64,000 bases of DNA from Dichetophora obliterata (GCA_963920525.1 OY986436.1:95611342-95675341); one strand, 5' to 3'; shown: positions 1 through 11,361, counted from the stretch's first letter. A program made the numbers and translations. Notes: a model not told the origin generated them from the letters alone.

Positions 1-527
1 CAGATGCGTTTGCCGAAAGTCCAGGCTTGTTTGCGTAGCTCGATATATTTACCGAGCTGTTGGCATGCGGCATTATGGGCGGCGTCATTTGAGGTAATGG
101 CGATCTCGGCCCGGGGAGATGATGTGGTCAGAAGACTAGACATGTTATCATCCAGGTACTCCTCGCTTTCTGGTGAGTTGGTGACGCTGGTTGGAGGCAT
201 GAGTGTGCCTATATCGCTGGTTTCCTCACTATCGGTGGGTGAGCTGTCCATGGACTCGGAGGGCCGTGAGCCGATGATGGACTGGATCCACTCGATAGAG
301 CTGTGTACCGTCTGCCGGTGTGCTGTTCGTGCGAGAGCCGCGATTACTTTAGCTGTTGAGTGCGCTTGTGTAGGGCCTTGGGATACAATTACGCTGTCCC
401 GGCGTGGTCGATTGATGACGGCGTCGAGGACGTGCGTGAGGCCGTGCGTGAGGCCGTCGCTGGTGGTAGTCGTGCTAGGCTCTGGTGGTGAGCTGTCGCG
501 GGCGTAAACTTGGTTCGGTGGTGTCAT
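1..527 (-). CDS. Unidentified Pro/Ser/Thr-rich ORF, cut by the window edge
   Basis: An open frame on the minus strand runs from an ATG at 525-527 to the left edge (about 175 codons, no stop), so the C-terminus is outside the window. It also stays open upstream of the ATG to a stop near 715. The protein begins MTPPNQVYARDSSPPEP, is rich in Ser, Thr and Pro, has an acidic Ser-rich stretch around residues 100-125, and ends on a more helical segment (QQLGKYIELRKQAWTFGKRI). The DNA is clearly GC-richer than the AT-rich sequence that follows at 700. I recognise no domain. A low-complexity N-terminus with an open C-terminal side would fit the start of a retrotransposon gag or LINE ORF1, but that is inference; a host gene exon is possible. 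The plus-strand ORF over the same bases looks like its shadow. Confidence 0.4.
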   Translation of the reverse strand, partial: MTPPNQVYARDSSPPEPSTTTTSDGLTHGLTHVLDAVINRPRRDSVIVSQGPTQAHSTAKVIAALARTAHRQTVHSSIEWIQSIIGSRPSESMDSSPTDSEETSDIGTLMPPTSVTNSPESEEYLDDNMSSLLTTSSPRAEIAITSNDAAHNAACQQLGKYIELRKQAWTFGKRI

Positions 528-1187
528 GATAACGCTCTCAGGAGGGGAGGATTTTGGTTTAGTACTCTCCTGCTGGGTCACTTCGTCTTGTTTGAGCTGT
601 TGGTCAGGAGCTGGTGGGCTGTTGCTGTCGCAGGCGCTTTGATGGTCGCGCGGCGCGTTTTTGTGAATGGTGATGTTGCTGGCAGGGGCTAATTGCAACG
701 TGCCCTTTGGTGATGTTCTCTAGTCTTTATGCTTATGTTATTATTATGGAGTCCAATAGTCTGTTGGAAGTCTTCCACTAACAAAGCATGGCTACTGAAG
801 TTTTTTTTCGATTTTTGCTGATATATTTTCAGCTTGTTTCTGTTTGGTCGTTTTCTACCATTTGAATAAAGTTTTTTCTAAATGACTTGTTATTTATTAT
901 GTTGATTTTATATGATTTAAATACAAATTCGAAATGTTTGATAGTTAAAATCATACTTGATTTTAAATACAAATTCTAGTTATTTGATAGTTTAAAATCG
1001 TTTATTGAGCTTTAGGTCAATGTTAGAACAATTAATTGTTTTAACGAATCTTTCCAAAGAAACAACAACAAAAAATCACTAGCTGATTTTATTGCAATTT
1101 CGGCCCTGCTAAGGCTTCATCAGAAATCTTTGTGATATGACGAGCAAGACGGCACTAGCACACTGCACCACAGAGGCGATGAGATTT

Positions 1188-1375
1188 TAAGTGTCAACTT
1201 CTCAGTTTTTCTCTGATTTCAAATTTTCACATTTGTTGTTATATTTTTGCTTTACTTTAGGCTTTGTGCTTATGTTTTTAACCATTAGATTAAAGAGGTA
1301 AAGACTAAAGTAAAGCTAAAATACAACAACAAACATGAAAATATGAAATGGGAGAAAAACTGAGAAATTGACACT
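1188..1375. repeat. Inverted repeat (hairpin) inside the array
   Basis: Positions 1188-1262 (ending in the CTTTACTTTAG block) are imperfectly reverse-complementary to 1290-1375 (GTAAAGACTAAAGTAAAGC to GAGAAATTGACACTTTAA), with a loop of about 28 bp. It looks like head-to-head joining of two partial units of the surrounding family. Confidence 0.6.
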
Positions 1376-2097
1376 TTAATCACAGGGTGGTGATTCATGT
1401 GAAATAAAAAATTAAAAATTTTAATGTTTTGATGTTATGACATAAATTTATGGACATAATTAAAGAAAACATAATATTTCTTGAAAAATTAAAGAAAAAT
1501 TAAAGTTTTTTCTAAATGACTTCTATATTTATTATGTTGACTTTATATGATTTAAATACAAATTCTAAATGTTTGATAGTTTAAATCATACTTGATTTTA
1601 AATACAAATTCTAGTTGTTTGACAGTTTAAAATCGTTTATCTAGCTTAAGGTCAAAGTTAGAACAATTAATTGTTCTAATGAAATTTTTTTTTTCAAAGA
1701 AACAACAACAAAGTTTTTCAATATAAAAAGGAAAAAATCACTAGCTGATTTTATTGCACAATTTCTGCTCTGCTGAAAGCGTCATCAGAAATCTTTGTGA
1801 TTCCCGTGCAAGCGCGAGCTAACGCACTGCACCACCGGGGCGATGAGATTTGAAGCGTCAATTTCTCAGTTTTTTCTCAATTTCATAATTTCACATTTGT
1901 TGTTGTATTTCTGTTTTACTTTAGTCTCTATGCTTATGTTATTATATGTAAACCAACAGCCTGCTGAAAGTCTGCACTAACAAAGCATGTTTACTGAAGT
2001 TGTTTTAAGAATTTTTGCTGATTTTGTTTTCAGCTGTTTCCGTTTGGTCGAGCTCTACCATTTGATTAAAGTTTTTTCTAAATGACCTATATTAATT

Positions 2098-2615
2098 ATG
2101 TTGACTTTATATGATTTAAATACAAATTCTAAATGTTTGATAGTTTAAATCATACTTGATTTAAAATACAAATTCTAGTTGTTTGATAGTTTAAAATCGT
2201 TTATCGAGCTTAAGGTCAAAGTTAGAACAATTAATTGTTCTAATGAATTTTATTTATTTTTTTTTTTCAAAGAAACAACAACAACAACAAAGTTTTTCAA
2301 TATGAAAAGGAAAAAATCACTAGCTGATTTTATTGCACAATTTCTGCTCTGCTAAAAGCGTCATCAGAAATCTTTGTGATACCCGTGCAAGCGCGCGCTA
2401 ACGCACTGCACCACCGGGGCGATGAGATTTGAAGCGTCAATTTCTCAGTTTTTTCTCAATTTAATAATTTCACATTTGTTGTTGTATTTCTGTTTTACTT
2501 TAGTCTCTATGCTTATGTTATTATATGTAGTCCAACAGCCTGCTGGAAGTCTGCACTAACAAAGCATGTTTACTGAACATTTAGAATTTGTATTTAAATC
2601 ATATAAAGTCAACAT
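2098..2615. mobile_element. Non-autonomous TIR element (518 bp) with exact 38 bp inverted repeats
   Basis: Positions 2098-2135 and 2578-2615 are exact reverse complements over 38 bp (ATGTTGACTTTATATGATTT at the left outer end). The interior holds the tRNA-like segment at 2376-2426 in minus orientation, with an A-box-like part (GGTGCAGTGCGTTAGCGC on the minus strand). The right TIR directly abuts, and supplies the first codons of, the open frame of the neighbouring gag, so it sits on the junction with the retrotransposon. Similar ends appear in the other copies of the family. Confidence 0.7.
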
Positions 2616-3869
2616 ATTAAAGAAAAATTTAAGAAAAAGTAAAAATCGAATTTATAATGAAGAATATAAAAAGGAAAAGTTGCAAAAAATTGAAATATTA
2701 AAAAACGAAACAATTAAATATGAGTCTTTTGAAAATTGTAAAGATTTAATATTAGAATTTAATAAAATTTATTATGAATTGAATGAAATCATAAAAAATA
2801 TAATAATTCGAAAAGAAGATAAAATAAATTTGGATTTATCATCAGTTTGGGAGGAAGAAAATAATTTGCCAAAAATGTCAAGTTTTGACATAAATGTAGT
2901 AGGTAAAAACCTACCAGTTTTTAAAGGAGTTTATGAAGAATTAGATGATTTTATAGTGAAAGCAGAATTGCTTTATGACATAATAAAAGATGAAGATAAG
3001 GCCATTTTTATTAAGTATGTATACAATTTTAAATTAACAACCCAAGTGAGAAGTATACTTGGACGTTTGAACAAACCTTCGACATTGATTGAATTAAAAT
3101 CTTTATTGGTGAAATCTTATCCCAATCCAAAAACAGGACAGCAAATGCTAAATGAGTTTAGTTCTATAGCACAGAACAATCTAACAATTTCAGAATTTAG
3201 AGAAAAAATAACAGAATTAGCAGAGCAATTAAGCAATTTAGAGCTACAAAGCTTAGAGAAACCCAGTCAGGAGGCAAAAGATGCAATATATAAGGTCAAC
3301 GAAAGTATGGCACTTAATATTTTTTCAAAAGGTGTCAGGACAGAATATCAAATTATTTTACAAGCGAATCCGCCAAAATCTTTTAATGAAGCAACTGAAA
3401 GATGCTTGAATATTGAGCAAAATCTTTTGACAGATAGAAGCAGTATTTTACATATACAGAACAGAAATAATTCAAGAAACTATAATGAGCAAAATAATAG
3501 ATTTAATCAAAACTTCAGAAATTACAATAATCAACATTTTTCAAACAGAGACAATAACAATTATAGAAATATTACCTTTCAAAATAGAAATAAAAATTTT
3601 TCAAATAATAATTACAGAAACAATAATAATTTTCAAAACAACAATCAAAATAACAATTACAGAAATAATAACAATTACAGAAGCAACAATTTTCAGAATA
3701 ACAATGATTTTACCGTGGAAATAACGGAAATAATAACAATAATTTTATAAACAATAATAACAGAAGTAATAATTTCAATAGAAATACAAATTTTAGAAAC
3801 AGCAACAATGCGCAGGGAAACGGATATGGTCGGGTAGCAGGAATTGTTACCCACAGAGGCCAAAACTGA
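2566..3869 (+). pseudogene. Ty3/gypsy Gag (mdg1/412-like), frameshifted near the C-terminus
   Basis: The open frame runs from an ATG at 2566 to a stop at 3750. The first 16 or so codons (MFTEHLEFVFKSYKVN) come from the TIR of the adjacent repeat, so the original gag start is probably lost. The Lys-rich helical N-terminus leads into a retroviral-type capsid region (PVFKGVYEELDDFIVKAELL, then SILGRLNKPSTLIELKSLL) typical of insect Ty3/gypsy Gag. It ends in a long Asn/Arg-rich tail (about residues 300-390) in place of CCHC zinc knuckles, as in mdg1/412 relatives. A one-base slip near 3712 takes the natural frame on through more Asn-rich codons to a TGA at 3867-3869. Gag would form the cytoplasmic particle; this copy is probably defective. 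Confidence 0.75.
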
Positions 3870-4420
3870 TCCTACAACTAACTAAAAATTTAACAAATTT
3901 TACTATACTAAATTGCAAAAATACAAATGAGAATCTGAAATTCCTAATAGACACGGGAGCAGATATTTCTATCTGCAAGAAAATAAGCGTAAATAAAATA
4001 GAAACCAGAAATATTTCAACAATAACTGGTATAACTAATGAAAGTATAGAGTGCATAGGCACATCATATTTAAATTTTTAAATTGAAACGGAGGAAATTA
4101 CACACAATTTCCACATAGTAGAAAATGAATTTCCAATATTAACGGATGGCATAATAGGGCGTGACATGTTGAGAAAGTATATGTCTAAAATTGATTTTGA
4201 AACGTACACAGTAACATTTTTAATAAATGAAAAAGAATTAACATTACCAATAATTTTAAATTATAAAAATTTTACAATACCTGCTCGATCAGAAGCAGTG
4301 GTCCCCATCAATATTAGGGTTAATGAAGATAGAATAATCCTTAACAAAGAAATAAATAATGGAGTCTTCATTGCAAATAGTATAATAGCTGCGAATGGCG
4401 TAGCACACGTGAAAGTTTAA
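3870..4420 (+). pseudogene. Ty3/gypsy pol, protease region (broken)
   Basis: Just downstream of gag, the plus-strand frame encodes an aspartic protease with the active-site triad context FLIDTGADISIC (about 3941-3976) and the C-terminal partner GIIGRDML (about 4150-4173). An in-frame TAA near 4079 interrupts it, and the next open stretch (4166-4417) ends in TAA at 4418-4420. The sequence after the protease (NYKNFTIPARSEAVVPI) is the linker usual for insect mdg1/412-type pol. The stops make it nonfunctional. Confidence 0.7.
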
Positions 4421-5580
4421 AACACGACAGAAAAAAAAATAAATTTAGAGGATATAAACATAGAAACAAAACCATCAAAAAACTACAACATATTTTCAAG
4501 CAAAGAAACTAACAAATTTAATGCACATAGATTACAAGAACTTTGAAAAACACTAGACATTGGATGCAACGAACCGGAGGCAGAAAAATCAATAATTGAC
4601 ATTTGTAAACAATTTCAAGATGTATTCCACTTTCCCGGAGAACTATTGACAGTGAACAATTTTTACACGCAAGAGATTCATACTACTGATTCAACAGCGG
4701 TATACATAAAGAACTACAGACTCCCGCAGACACAAATGACAGAGATCAACGAACAAGTAGACAAGCTTTTAAAAGACAACATTACTGAACACTCGGTTAG
4801 CCCTTACAATTCGCCACTTTAAGTTGTTCCAAAAAAATCGAGTAATGATGAGAAGAAATGGAGATTAGTGGTCGATTTCAGGAAGCTAAACGAAAAAATA
4901 GTAAACGACAAGTTTCCCCTTACAAAAATAGAAGACGTACTGGACAAATTAGGAAGAGCTAATTACTTTTCGACGTTGGACATGACTAGTTCCTTCCACC
5001 AGATACAATTACACAAAGACTCACGACCACTAACTGCCTTTTCAACAAATAACGGACATTACCAATTTAAACGCCTACCTTTTGGACTAAAAATATCGTC
5101 CAACAGCTTTCAGCGCATGCTAAAAATAGCACTGAGTGGTTTAGCTGCTGAAGCATTTCTATACGTAGACGATATTATTGTGTTTGGATGCAGTTTAGGG
5201 CATCACAATGAAAATTTAGCTAAAGTTTTTGAAAGGATGAGGAAATGTAATTTAAAACTAAATGGACACAAGTGCTCATTTTTGAAACCAGAGGTTGTAT
5301 ATCTAGGACACCTTATAACAGCTAAGGGCATTAAAACTGACCCAGTAAAAAAAAAATAATTGAAAATTACCCTGTGCCAAAAGACACAGATGAAGTCAGA
5401 AGATTTGTTGCTTTCTGCAATTATTATAGGAGGTTCATACCCAAATTTGCAGAAATAGCTAAAGTTTTGAATTCACTACTAAAAAAAGATGTTAAATTTA
5501 ATTGGACTGAAGATTGTCAAAATGCTTTCGACACGTTAAAAACAAAATTACTCAACCCACCGATACTACAATAGCCAAAT
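4421..5580 (+). pseudogene. Ty3/gypsy pol, reverse transcriptase (broken)
   Basis: All core RT motifs can be read in one plus-strand frame broken by stops near 4544 and 4820: WRLVVDFRKLNEKIV, then DMTSSFHQIQL, then LPFGLKISSNSFQRM, then the catalytic YVDDIIVF (about 5161-5184), then YLGHLITAKGI. A frameshift in an A-run near 5347-5357 separates this from the thumb/connection part (VRRFVAFCNYYRRFIPKFAE, 5398-5457). A TAG at 5572-5574 lies just before RNase H. The catalytic aspartates are kept, so decay is by nonsense and frameshift rather than active-site change. Confidence 0.85.
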
Positions 5581-6252
5581 TTTGAAAAACAATTTGTACT
5601 GACAACAGACGCCTCAAATTATGCGTTAGGTGCTGTTTTGTCACAAGGTGATATTGGTTTAGATCTACCAATATCATACGCGAGCAAGTCTCTCAACAAA
5701 CACGATTTAAACAAATCAGTAATAGAAAAAGAGTTATTGGCCATACATTGGGCCATAAATTTTTTCAGACCATACCTCTACGGTCGCAAATTTTTAGTAG
5801 CAACAGATCACAGACCTTTGGTGTCTCTGTTTTCCCATAGAAACCCGTCATCAAAGATGACACGTATTAGATTAGACTTATGCGATTACAATTATGAAAT
5901 TATGTACAAAAAAGGCAGCATGAATACTAATGCTGACGCATTATCTCGCATAGTGCTGAACAGCGATTCTTTGGAGGCTATAATTCTGACAGGGGCGGAT
6001 GATAGCAAAATACTGGCTATAACAAACAGTATGTTTACAAATAAACATACACAAAACACAAATTCAGACAAAACAAGTGACATTGCTAACAAGAAGTCTG
6101 ATCAACTTTTTGCTTGGGAGTGCACATCCAAATCAGATATTAATAAAATGATACAATTAAAGTTCGTAACAGATAGAAATTACAAGGGTACCCAAATATA
6201 TGTAAATAATAGAGAAGTTATTGCAGCGATAATCCATCGATCACACAGCTGA
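5581..6252 (+). pseudogene. Ty3/gypsy pol, RNase H region
   Basis: The frame continues from the RT after a single TAG and encodes RNase H: LTTDASNYALGAVLSQG (first Asp), ISYASKSL, IEKELLAIHWAINFFRPYLY (Glu), and FLVATDHRPLVSL (second Asp), ending with the NADALSRI motif near 5929-5952. The stretch to the TGA at 6250-6252 is the spacer before integrase. Same element as the RT upstream. Confidence 0.85.
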
Positions 6253-7425
6253 CTTTGGAGAAATTTTCGTCAAAAATGCATAGGTTAAATATAAACGAGC
6301 TCGCGTTAAGTACAAATGATAAAATATTTGAAACCATAAGAATGGATAAATTTAAAGATATATTTAATAATTTACAAAGAAAAAATAATGAAAATTTAAA
6401 AATTTTAATATACAATGAACCAACAAGAATAATTGATAAAGATATACAAAATAAATTAATTGAAGAATATCATAATTCGGCTCATGGAGGACAAAAAAAT
6501 GGAAACAAAAATACATTTGGAAAAACATGAACAAAATGATAAAGAAACATATATTAAATTACAATGTAACATAAACAAACAAACCAGACATACAAAAGAG
6601 GAATTAACTTTGACAGACACACCGGGAACTAGTTTCGAAATAATATCGATAGATACTGTAGGGCCTTTGCGATTATCCAGTAACTACCGCTACATATTAA
6701 CCATGCAATGTGAGTTAACGAAGTATGTCATTGCTTGTCCAATGGAAACCAAAGACGCAGAGACTGTAGCTAAATCATTGATAGAAAATGTAATTTTGAC
6801 CTATAGTCATTTTAAGGTTCTTAAATCAGATAGGGGTACTGAATTTACCAATGAGTTGGTGTCGGAGATTTGCAAACAACTTAACATTAAACAAATATTC
6901 AGCACGCCTTATCATCATGAGACCTTAGGTTCTATAGAAAGAAACCACAGAGTATTGAACGAATTTTTATTGAATTTAGGTAAAGATGATGAATGGGACC
7001 ATTGGATCCCATACTTCACATTTGCCTACAATACAACACCTCATGTTGACACTAATTACATTCCTTTTGAACTTATATTTGGCAAATTGGCAAACCTACC
7101 AAATGATAAACTAGATAATTCAAAATGTTACAACATAGACAATTATGCGCAGGAATAAAGAGTAAGATTAAAATACTCATTAGAAAAAACGAAAGAATTG
7201 ATAAATATAGCAAAGATTAAACGAATTAAATATAATGTCACTTCTGCACCATTAAATACAAAAATTGGTGAAAAAGTAATGGTAAAGAAAATGAATAAAA
7301 AGAAAAACCAACCACCATATCATGGTCCATATATTATAGTTGCTAAAAATGGAGTGAATTCTAAAGTTAATGTAGATGGTAAAATCAAAGAATACCATAA
7401 TAATTTACTAAAAAGATGGATTTAA
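6253..7425 (+). pseudogene. Ty3/gypsy pol, integrase (broken)
   Basis: After the TGA at 6250-6252 the frame encodes an integrase N-terminal region (ending EYHNSAHGGQKNG near 6500, where the H-H-C-C finger is damaged and the frame shifts). The catalytic core follows: ISIDTVGPL (D1, about 6646-6672), VLKSDRGTEFTNEL (D2), and ETLGSIERNHRVLNEFL (E). A TAA at 7156-7158 separates it from the C-terminal part at 7198-7425, which has a chromatin-binding-type domain ending EYHNNLLKRWI, characteristic of the mdg1/412 lineage. No env follows. Confidence 0.8.
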
Positions 7426-7849
7426 TTCAAAATTTTCAAATAAAGTAAAAATGTATTAATTGAAACAATTGCATTGTATAAATTTCATAAACAAATTGAA
7501 TTTGTATAATTTTTAATAACATAAATCATATATCTATTTTGAAACAATTTTTGGAATAAAATATAATATATAATCTATTATAGTTAATAAAAATTATTGA
7601 AATGTATAAAACAAATATTATATTTAATGTGCAATTTTCAAATTGAATAATTTGTTAGATTTAAATGAGAAACTTTGAATTGTATAAATTTTAAAAATTA
7701 TTTTTTATTTATTTTCTAAAATAATTTTTATCTTAAGGATGTTTAGGATGTTTTAAAGAAGTTTAGCAACCAAATGTACACAAACTTATTGTTTGCACTG
7801 TAGCTATGTATGTTGTTATTCACCACGCACAATGACCCGTGGTTATATA

Positions 7850-8000
7850 TTTATTTGACATTACGCACTTTCGCACTAAGTTAATGTTCTGTTCCTTTCA
7901 CTCGCGCACTTTTACTGTCATTATATAAGTTATATTTATTTGCATTACGCACTTACTCATTAAGTTAATATTTACTTTTCACTCACGCACTTTTAAGTAT
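7850..8000. repeat. Imperfect tandem duplication with GCACTT motifs
   Basis: Two imperfect copies of about 75-80 bp each carry ATTTGCATTACGCACTT-like and CACTCRCGCACTTTTA blocks in the same order (about 7855-7922 and 7935-7998). Confidence 0.55.
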
Positions 8001-8315
8001 TATATTATTGAACACTATGTATTAATTTTATGTACATTTTTGTATATGAATTAGAAACTTAAAAATACCGTTATTTAGCTTTATAAACACCGACGACTCG
8101 AAACAAGGATCAGTAATTAAACAAGCTTCAATTAGCTGACTTAATTATTCAAAGCCTGAGTGCATTTTTATGCCGGCTGACAAATTAAAATAATAAACAC
8201 TTAGAGCCAGTGGTGTTTTTAAGCGCCGCAAAAATTCGAGGCAGGTCCTTCTTTTAATTAAAACAAAAATAACTAAACACATTGCACAATTTTGTTCGTT
8301 TCTGTTGTTATGTTC

Positions 8316-8468
8316 CAATAAGCACTTGAACTTGTTGCAGCCCCTGCTACACTAGGCACTTGAACCTATTGTAGCCGCGGTTTTCTTTACTGTTGATGTG
8401 TTGCAACAAGCACTTGAACTTGTTGCAGCACGGCTATACTAGGCACTTGAACCTATTATAGCTGCTGG
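8316..8468. repeat. 88 bp tandem repeat built of CACTTGAACYTRTTG half units
   Basis: A unit starting CAATAAGCACTTGAACTTG at 8316 recurs at 8404 with few changes. Each unit contains two related halves (AGCACTTGAACTTGTTGCAG and GGCACTTGAACCTATTGTAG), so the array is a repeat of a repeat. Such short arrays are common in insect LTRs or 5' leaders; function unknown. Confidence 0.75.
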
Positions 8469-9449
8469 ATCCTGTAAGGGAGTGAGAAAAGTTTGTAAAT
8501 TCATACTTACTTATACTTTTATCCAGTTGGTTAGCCCTCTCGAAGTCTTCACTTTATACTTCTTTAGAGAACAGCAGACTGCAGAAACCTAAATTTCAAA
8601 TCCTGCGACTGAACCAATCAATTCAAAGAAAACACTTGTGTATTCCAAAAAATTCACTCACTCAATCCTTTTATTTTAGCGGGGACCAGATATTTATATC
8701 ATATCTGGCCGCGCTTCTTCTTCTTAAGTTTTACATACTTATTACATACTTAATTCTACCTATTGATAAATCAGCGGTTGCGTAATTTTGTCTTCCGCCT
8801 CTTGCACAATAATTTGTCTTAAAATAACTTCATTATTAAGTTCTTAATCTAGTTTTGTATTGTTTGCTTACAATTAATTCTTATTTTAAAACATATTCAT
8901 ACATACTTATTTAATGATGCCAACTTGGGTCGAACAAACATACAAACATGTATAACATGTGTAATGAGGTCATATTGCCCAAAGATAAATTATTATTTAA
9001 ATTATTCTTGTTTTGCGTTATTCGCTTAGCCAAAATATGTGTATGCTAATTACAACAATAAAATATTAAAATTAATTTACCTCTGGGTTTTGCTTTGTCA
9101 GCATTTGACGCTGGCCGCACAGAAGTAAATTGTTGGTTTTATTTTATTGCCTGTAAATAAATGAAAACTGATCGCCCAGCTGTTGTTGCGGTAGATCAGT
9201 GTTCATTTTATTGTCTTATTTTTGTTTTAATTGACTGGCCTTGGCATTGAATTCATATAAAAGTGCCGCAATGCAATGAATGTTGATCGCTCGCTTAGTT
9301 GTTGCGGTGGATCAACTTTCATTGCCAGCACTTGGCTACCAGTAAACAGACAATATTTTGGGGAATGCCTCGTTGTGTGTCACAACAGATATTCGGAAAC
9401 GTTAGGGGTAAATAACATGGCTTTTGATGGATTTAAACTAATGCAGTTT

Positions 9450-11361
9450 AGCGTTGACCAGTTAAATATGTTATTCAAGTCATTATTTATTTAATTTGTA
9501 AAGCTAGTTATATCCGCATTCCTTGTCGATGCAATTAACTGTGCATCATCAGCATATACGCAAGCACTACAAAAGGTAAGACAGTTAAATATGTCATTTA
9601 TGTACATCATAAAGAGCAACGGACCTCGAATTGATCCCTGCGGAACACCTCTATGAATTTGTAAGGTGGAAGAAATCTAACCTCCACAATCAACAAACTG
9701 TAGTCTATCCTTCAAAAATGATCGAACAAGCTCACAAGCATTATAGTAAAATAAAAATTGGGTCAAGAGCTTGGCCTGAAGAATCTCATGATCAATTGAG
9801 TCGAATGCCTTCCGAAAATCAAGAAAAATATGCACTGAAATAAATTTATTGTCAACATTCGATCTAAATTTTTCGACTAGAACTAATACCAGAGTTGTAG
9901 TGCTGTACTTCTCTCTAAAGCCTGATTGAAATTTAGAAATAAGTCTATTTGAGTGTAAATGATCAAGAACTTGATGATTGATAATTTTTTCTAAAATTTT
10001 GGAACATACTGACAAAACACTAATGGGACGGTATTCTAAGAATGTTACTGGGTTTTTTTTTTGGAACTGGAATAACTCTCGCCATTTTTCATTTATCTGG
10101 AAAAACTGATGTAAGTATTGAATTATACATTAACAAGAGTTGTTGAGATATGAAAGGATATATTGTTTTTAAGAACTTTACAGAAATTTCATCTACTTCT
10201 ACTGCATTGAATTTTATTGATATTTGAGCTTTCCATAACTCAAGCTCGTTTCTTGATGTAAAGGAGAAAGCTTCTTGGAGATCTGTACCAAGATGGGTAA
10301 GATTGGGAGAGTATGTTAAAGGTGGCAACACGAAATTATAATTTAGCCCCTCAACATCCAAATTGGTCTGATTTTGGTCAGCAGCAATCACTCCTACACT
10401 TCTTAGTTTGTTCCACATTTAAAATATTCCACATAAAATATTCCAGTTATTCTCATTTTGGCATTCTGTAAACGCACGCATCGCTAAATCCCTCTTTACT
10501 GTTGCTGATATAAATTCATCACAGCGCAACCAGTCATTCTGACATCTTGGGCGAAACACTTTTAATGGCACATGTGTGTTAAATGAAACTTTGATGATAT
10601 TATTAATGCATTCAAGTTGCATGTTGGGATCAGAAGTCGAATATTTTGGTCTGAAATCCTGTGTCTGAATTTCCATTACACACTGTTCAATTATATGACA
10701 TATATATTAAAGCATGATGGGAATTCAAAGCTGGTATTTGGAACTGACCTTGTTCAACAACATCAAAATGCGTTGGCGCATTGTTATGTACAATATTCAT
10801 ATCAAAATTCAAACAGAAATTTCTTACAGATGCATTAGAATGAAAAAGATTTGTGTTAAAATCACCCATGTAGACAACTTGACCAAATTGCAGCACCAGA
10901 TCCCCTAACAATTCCTCACATACAGAGAAGTTCCCATGAGGCAAGTATATAACCCCCCCCCCCAGAACCTTAAAATATGGATTAACCGAAACCGCTACAA
11001 ATAGCTCTTCAAAGATACCCTCATTTCTTTTGTCGTGCACCATACAAGATTTAAATTTGTTAGAAACATATAGACCAACTCCTCCACCCCTACCGCCCAT
11101 ACGATAATTGCTATGTATATGGTATCCGTCTATTGAAATTGCATTATCCGACACGTGTTCTTTTAGCCATGTCTCAGAAATTCCAACTACATCCAGAATT
11201 CCGCCTTCAAGAACACACCTGATCTCATCAAGCTTAGAAGAATTATAGTTTGGTACAATGCTCTGGCAGTTAAAATGTGCAACATTAAATTTAACTTATT
11301 TTAATGCTGAAGCCAAGATAGAATTATTGCTAACCACTTGACCAAGAATATCAATCATTGA
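9450..11361 (-). pseudogene. Decayed Jockey-group LINE: endonuclease and reverse transcriptase
   Basis: Read on the minus strand, the segment starts near 11361 and gives an AP-like endonuclease: VAHFNCQSIVPN, VVGISETWLKEH, GGRGGGVGLYVSNKF, YLPHGNF, VVYMGDFNTNLFHS (about 11290-10810). Frames shift repeatedly through the linker (10690-10090). The RT then reads KILEKIINHQVL, GFREKYSTTT, FLDFRKAFDSIDHEIL (about 9795-9840), GVPQGSIRGPLLF and the catalytic box CVYADDAQLIAS (about 9530-9565). It stops short near 9450, so the RT C-terminus and 3' end are missing. There are several stops and frameshifts. Lack of RNase H in the surviving part and the motif style favour the Jockey/CR1 side. Confidence 0.8.

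Larger units (their letters stand above)
720..2615. repeat. Array of three related TIR/tRNA-like repeat units
   Basis: Three copies of one roughly 520-600 bp sequence follow each other. Shared landmarks recur in order: a block around ATGTTGACTTTATATG (895, 1535, 2098), a GAGCTTAAGGTCAAAG-like block (1010, 1640, 2208), a segment with CATCAGAAATCTTTGTGAT (1118, 1780, 2362), a tRNA-like stretch in minus orientation (1140-1180, 1801-1848, 2376-2426), and a segment containing CTTATGTTATTAT plus CTAACAAAGCATG (730-790, 1930-1990, 2515-2570). Unit 1 is the most diverged. Between units 1 and 2 an inverted copy of part of the unit (1290-1375 against 1188-1262) forms a hairpin. A further relative lies inverted at 32615-33210. 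This is a dispersed non-autonomous element amplified locally; no protein is encoded. Confidence 0.75.
2616..7425 (+). mobile_element. Decayed Ty3/gypsy retrotransposon, mdg1/412-like
   Basis: Gag, protease, RT, RNase H and integrase lie in the standard Ty3/gypsy order on the plus strand with no env. At least five in-frame stops and three frameshifts make it a dead copy. The 5' LTR is missing: the coding part starts against the TIR of another element at 2615. No matching LTR pair was seen, though the AT-rich stretch from about 7740 to 8740 could hold the 3' LTR. Lineage assignment rests on the Asn-rich Gag and the C-terminal integrase tail. Confidence 0.8.
7430..9440. other. Non-coding AT-rich stretch, candidate 3' LTR plus unassigned sequence
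   Basis: No gene seen. It holds two sets of short tandem repeats (entries at 7850 and 8315) and, near 9163-9325, two related hairpin-like blocks around GATCGCYCRGCT...GTTGTTGCGGTRGATCA. A TATAAAAG box at 9257 precedes no recognisable coding frame. Part may be the 3' LTR of the upstream Ty3/gypsy copy. Confidence 0.4.

Noticed and set aside
4..507. 167-codon plus-strand ORF at the left edge
   Set aside because: The minus strand over the same bases is open further on both sides and has a more protein-like composition; the plus-strand frame, Cys/Val/Arg-rich, looks like its shadow.
2376..2426. True tRNA gene
   Set aside because: An A-box-like stretch is present but there is no acceptable B box, anticodon arm or acceptor pairing; it is a tRNA-like part of a repeat.
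9276..9494. 72-codon plus-strand ORF
   Set aside because: No motif; lies in unassigned AT-rich sequence next to a decayed LINE and includes a hairpin-like repeat block.
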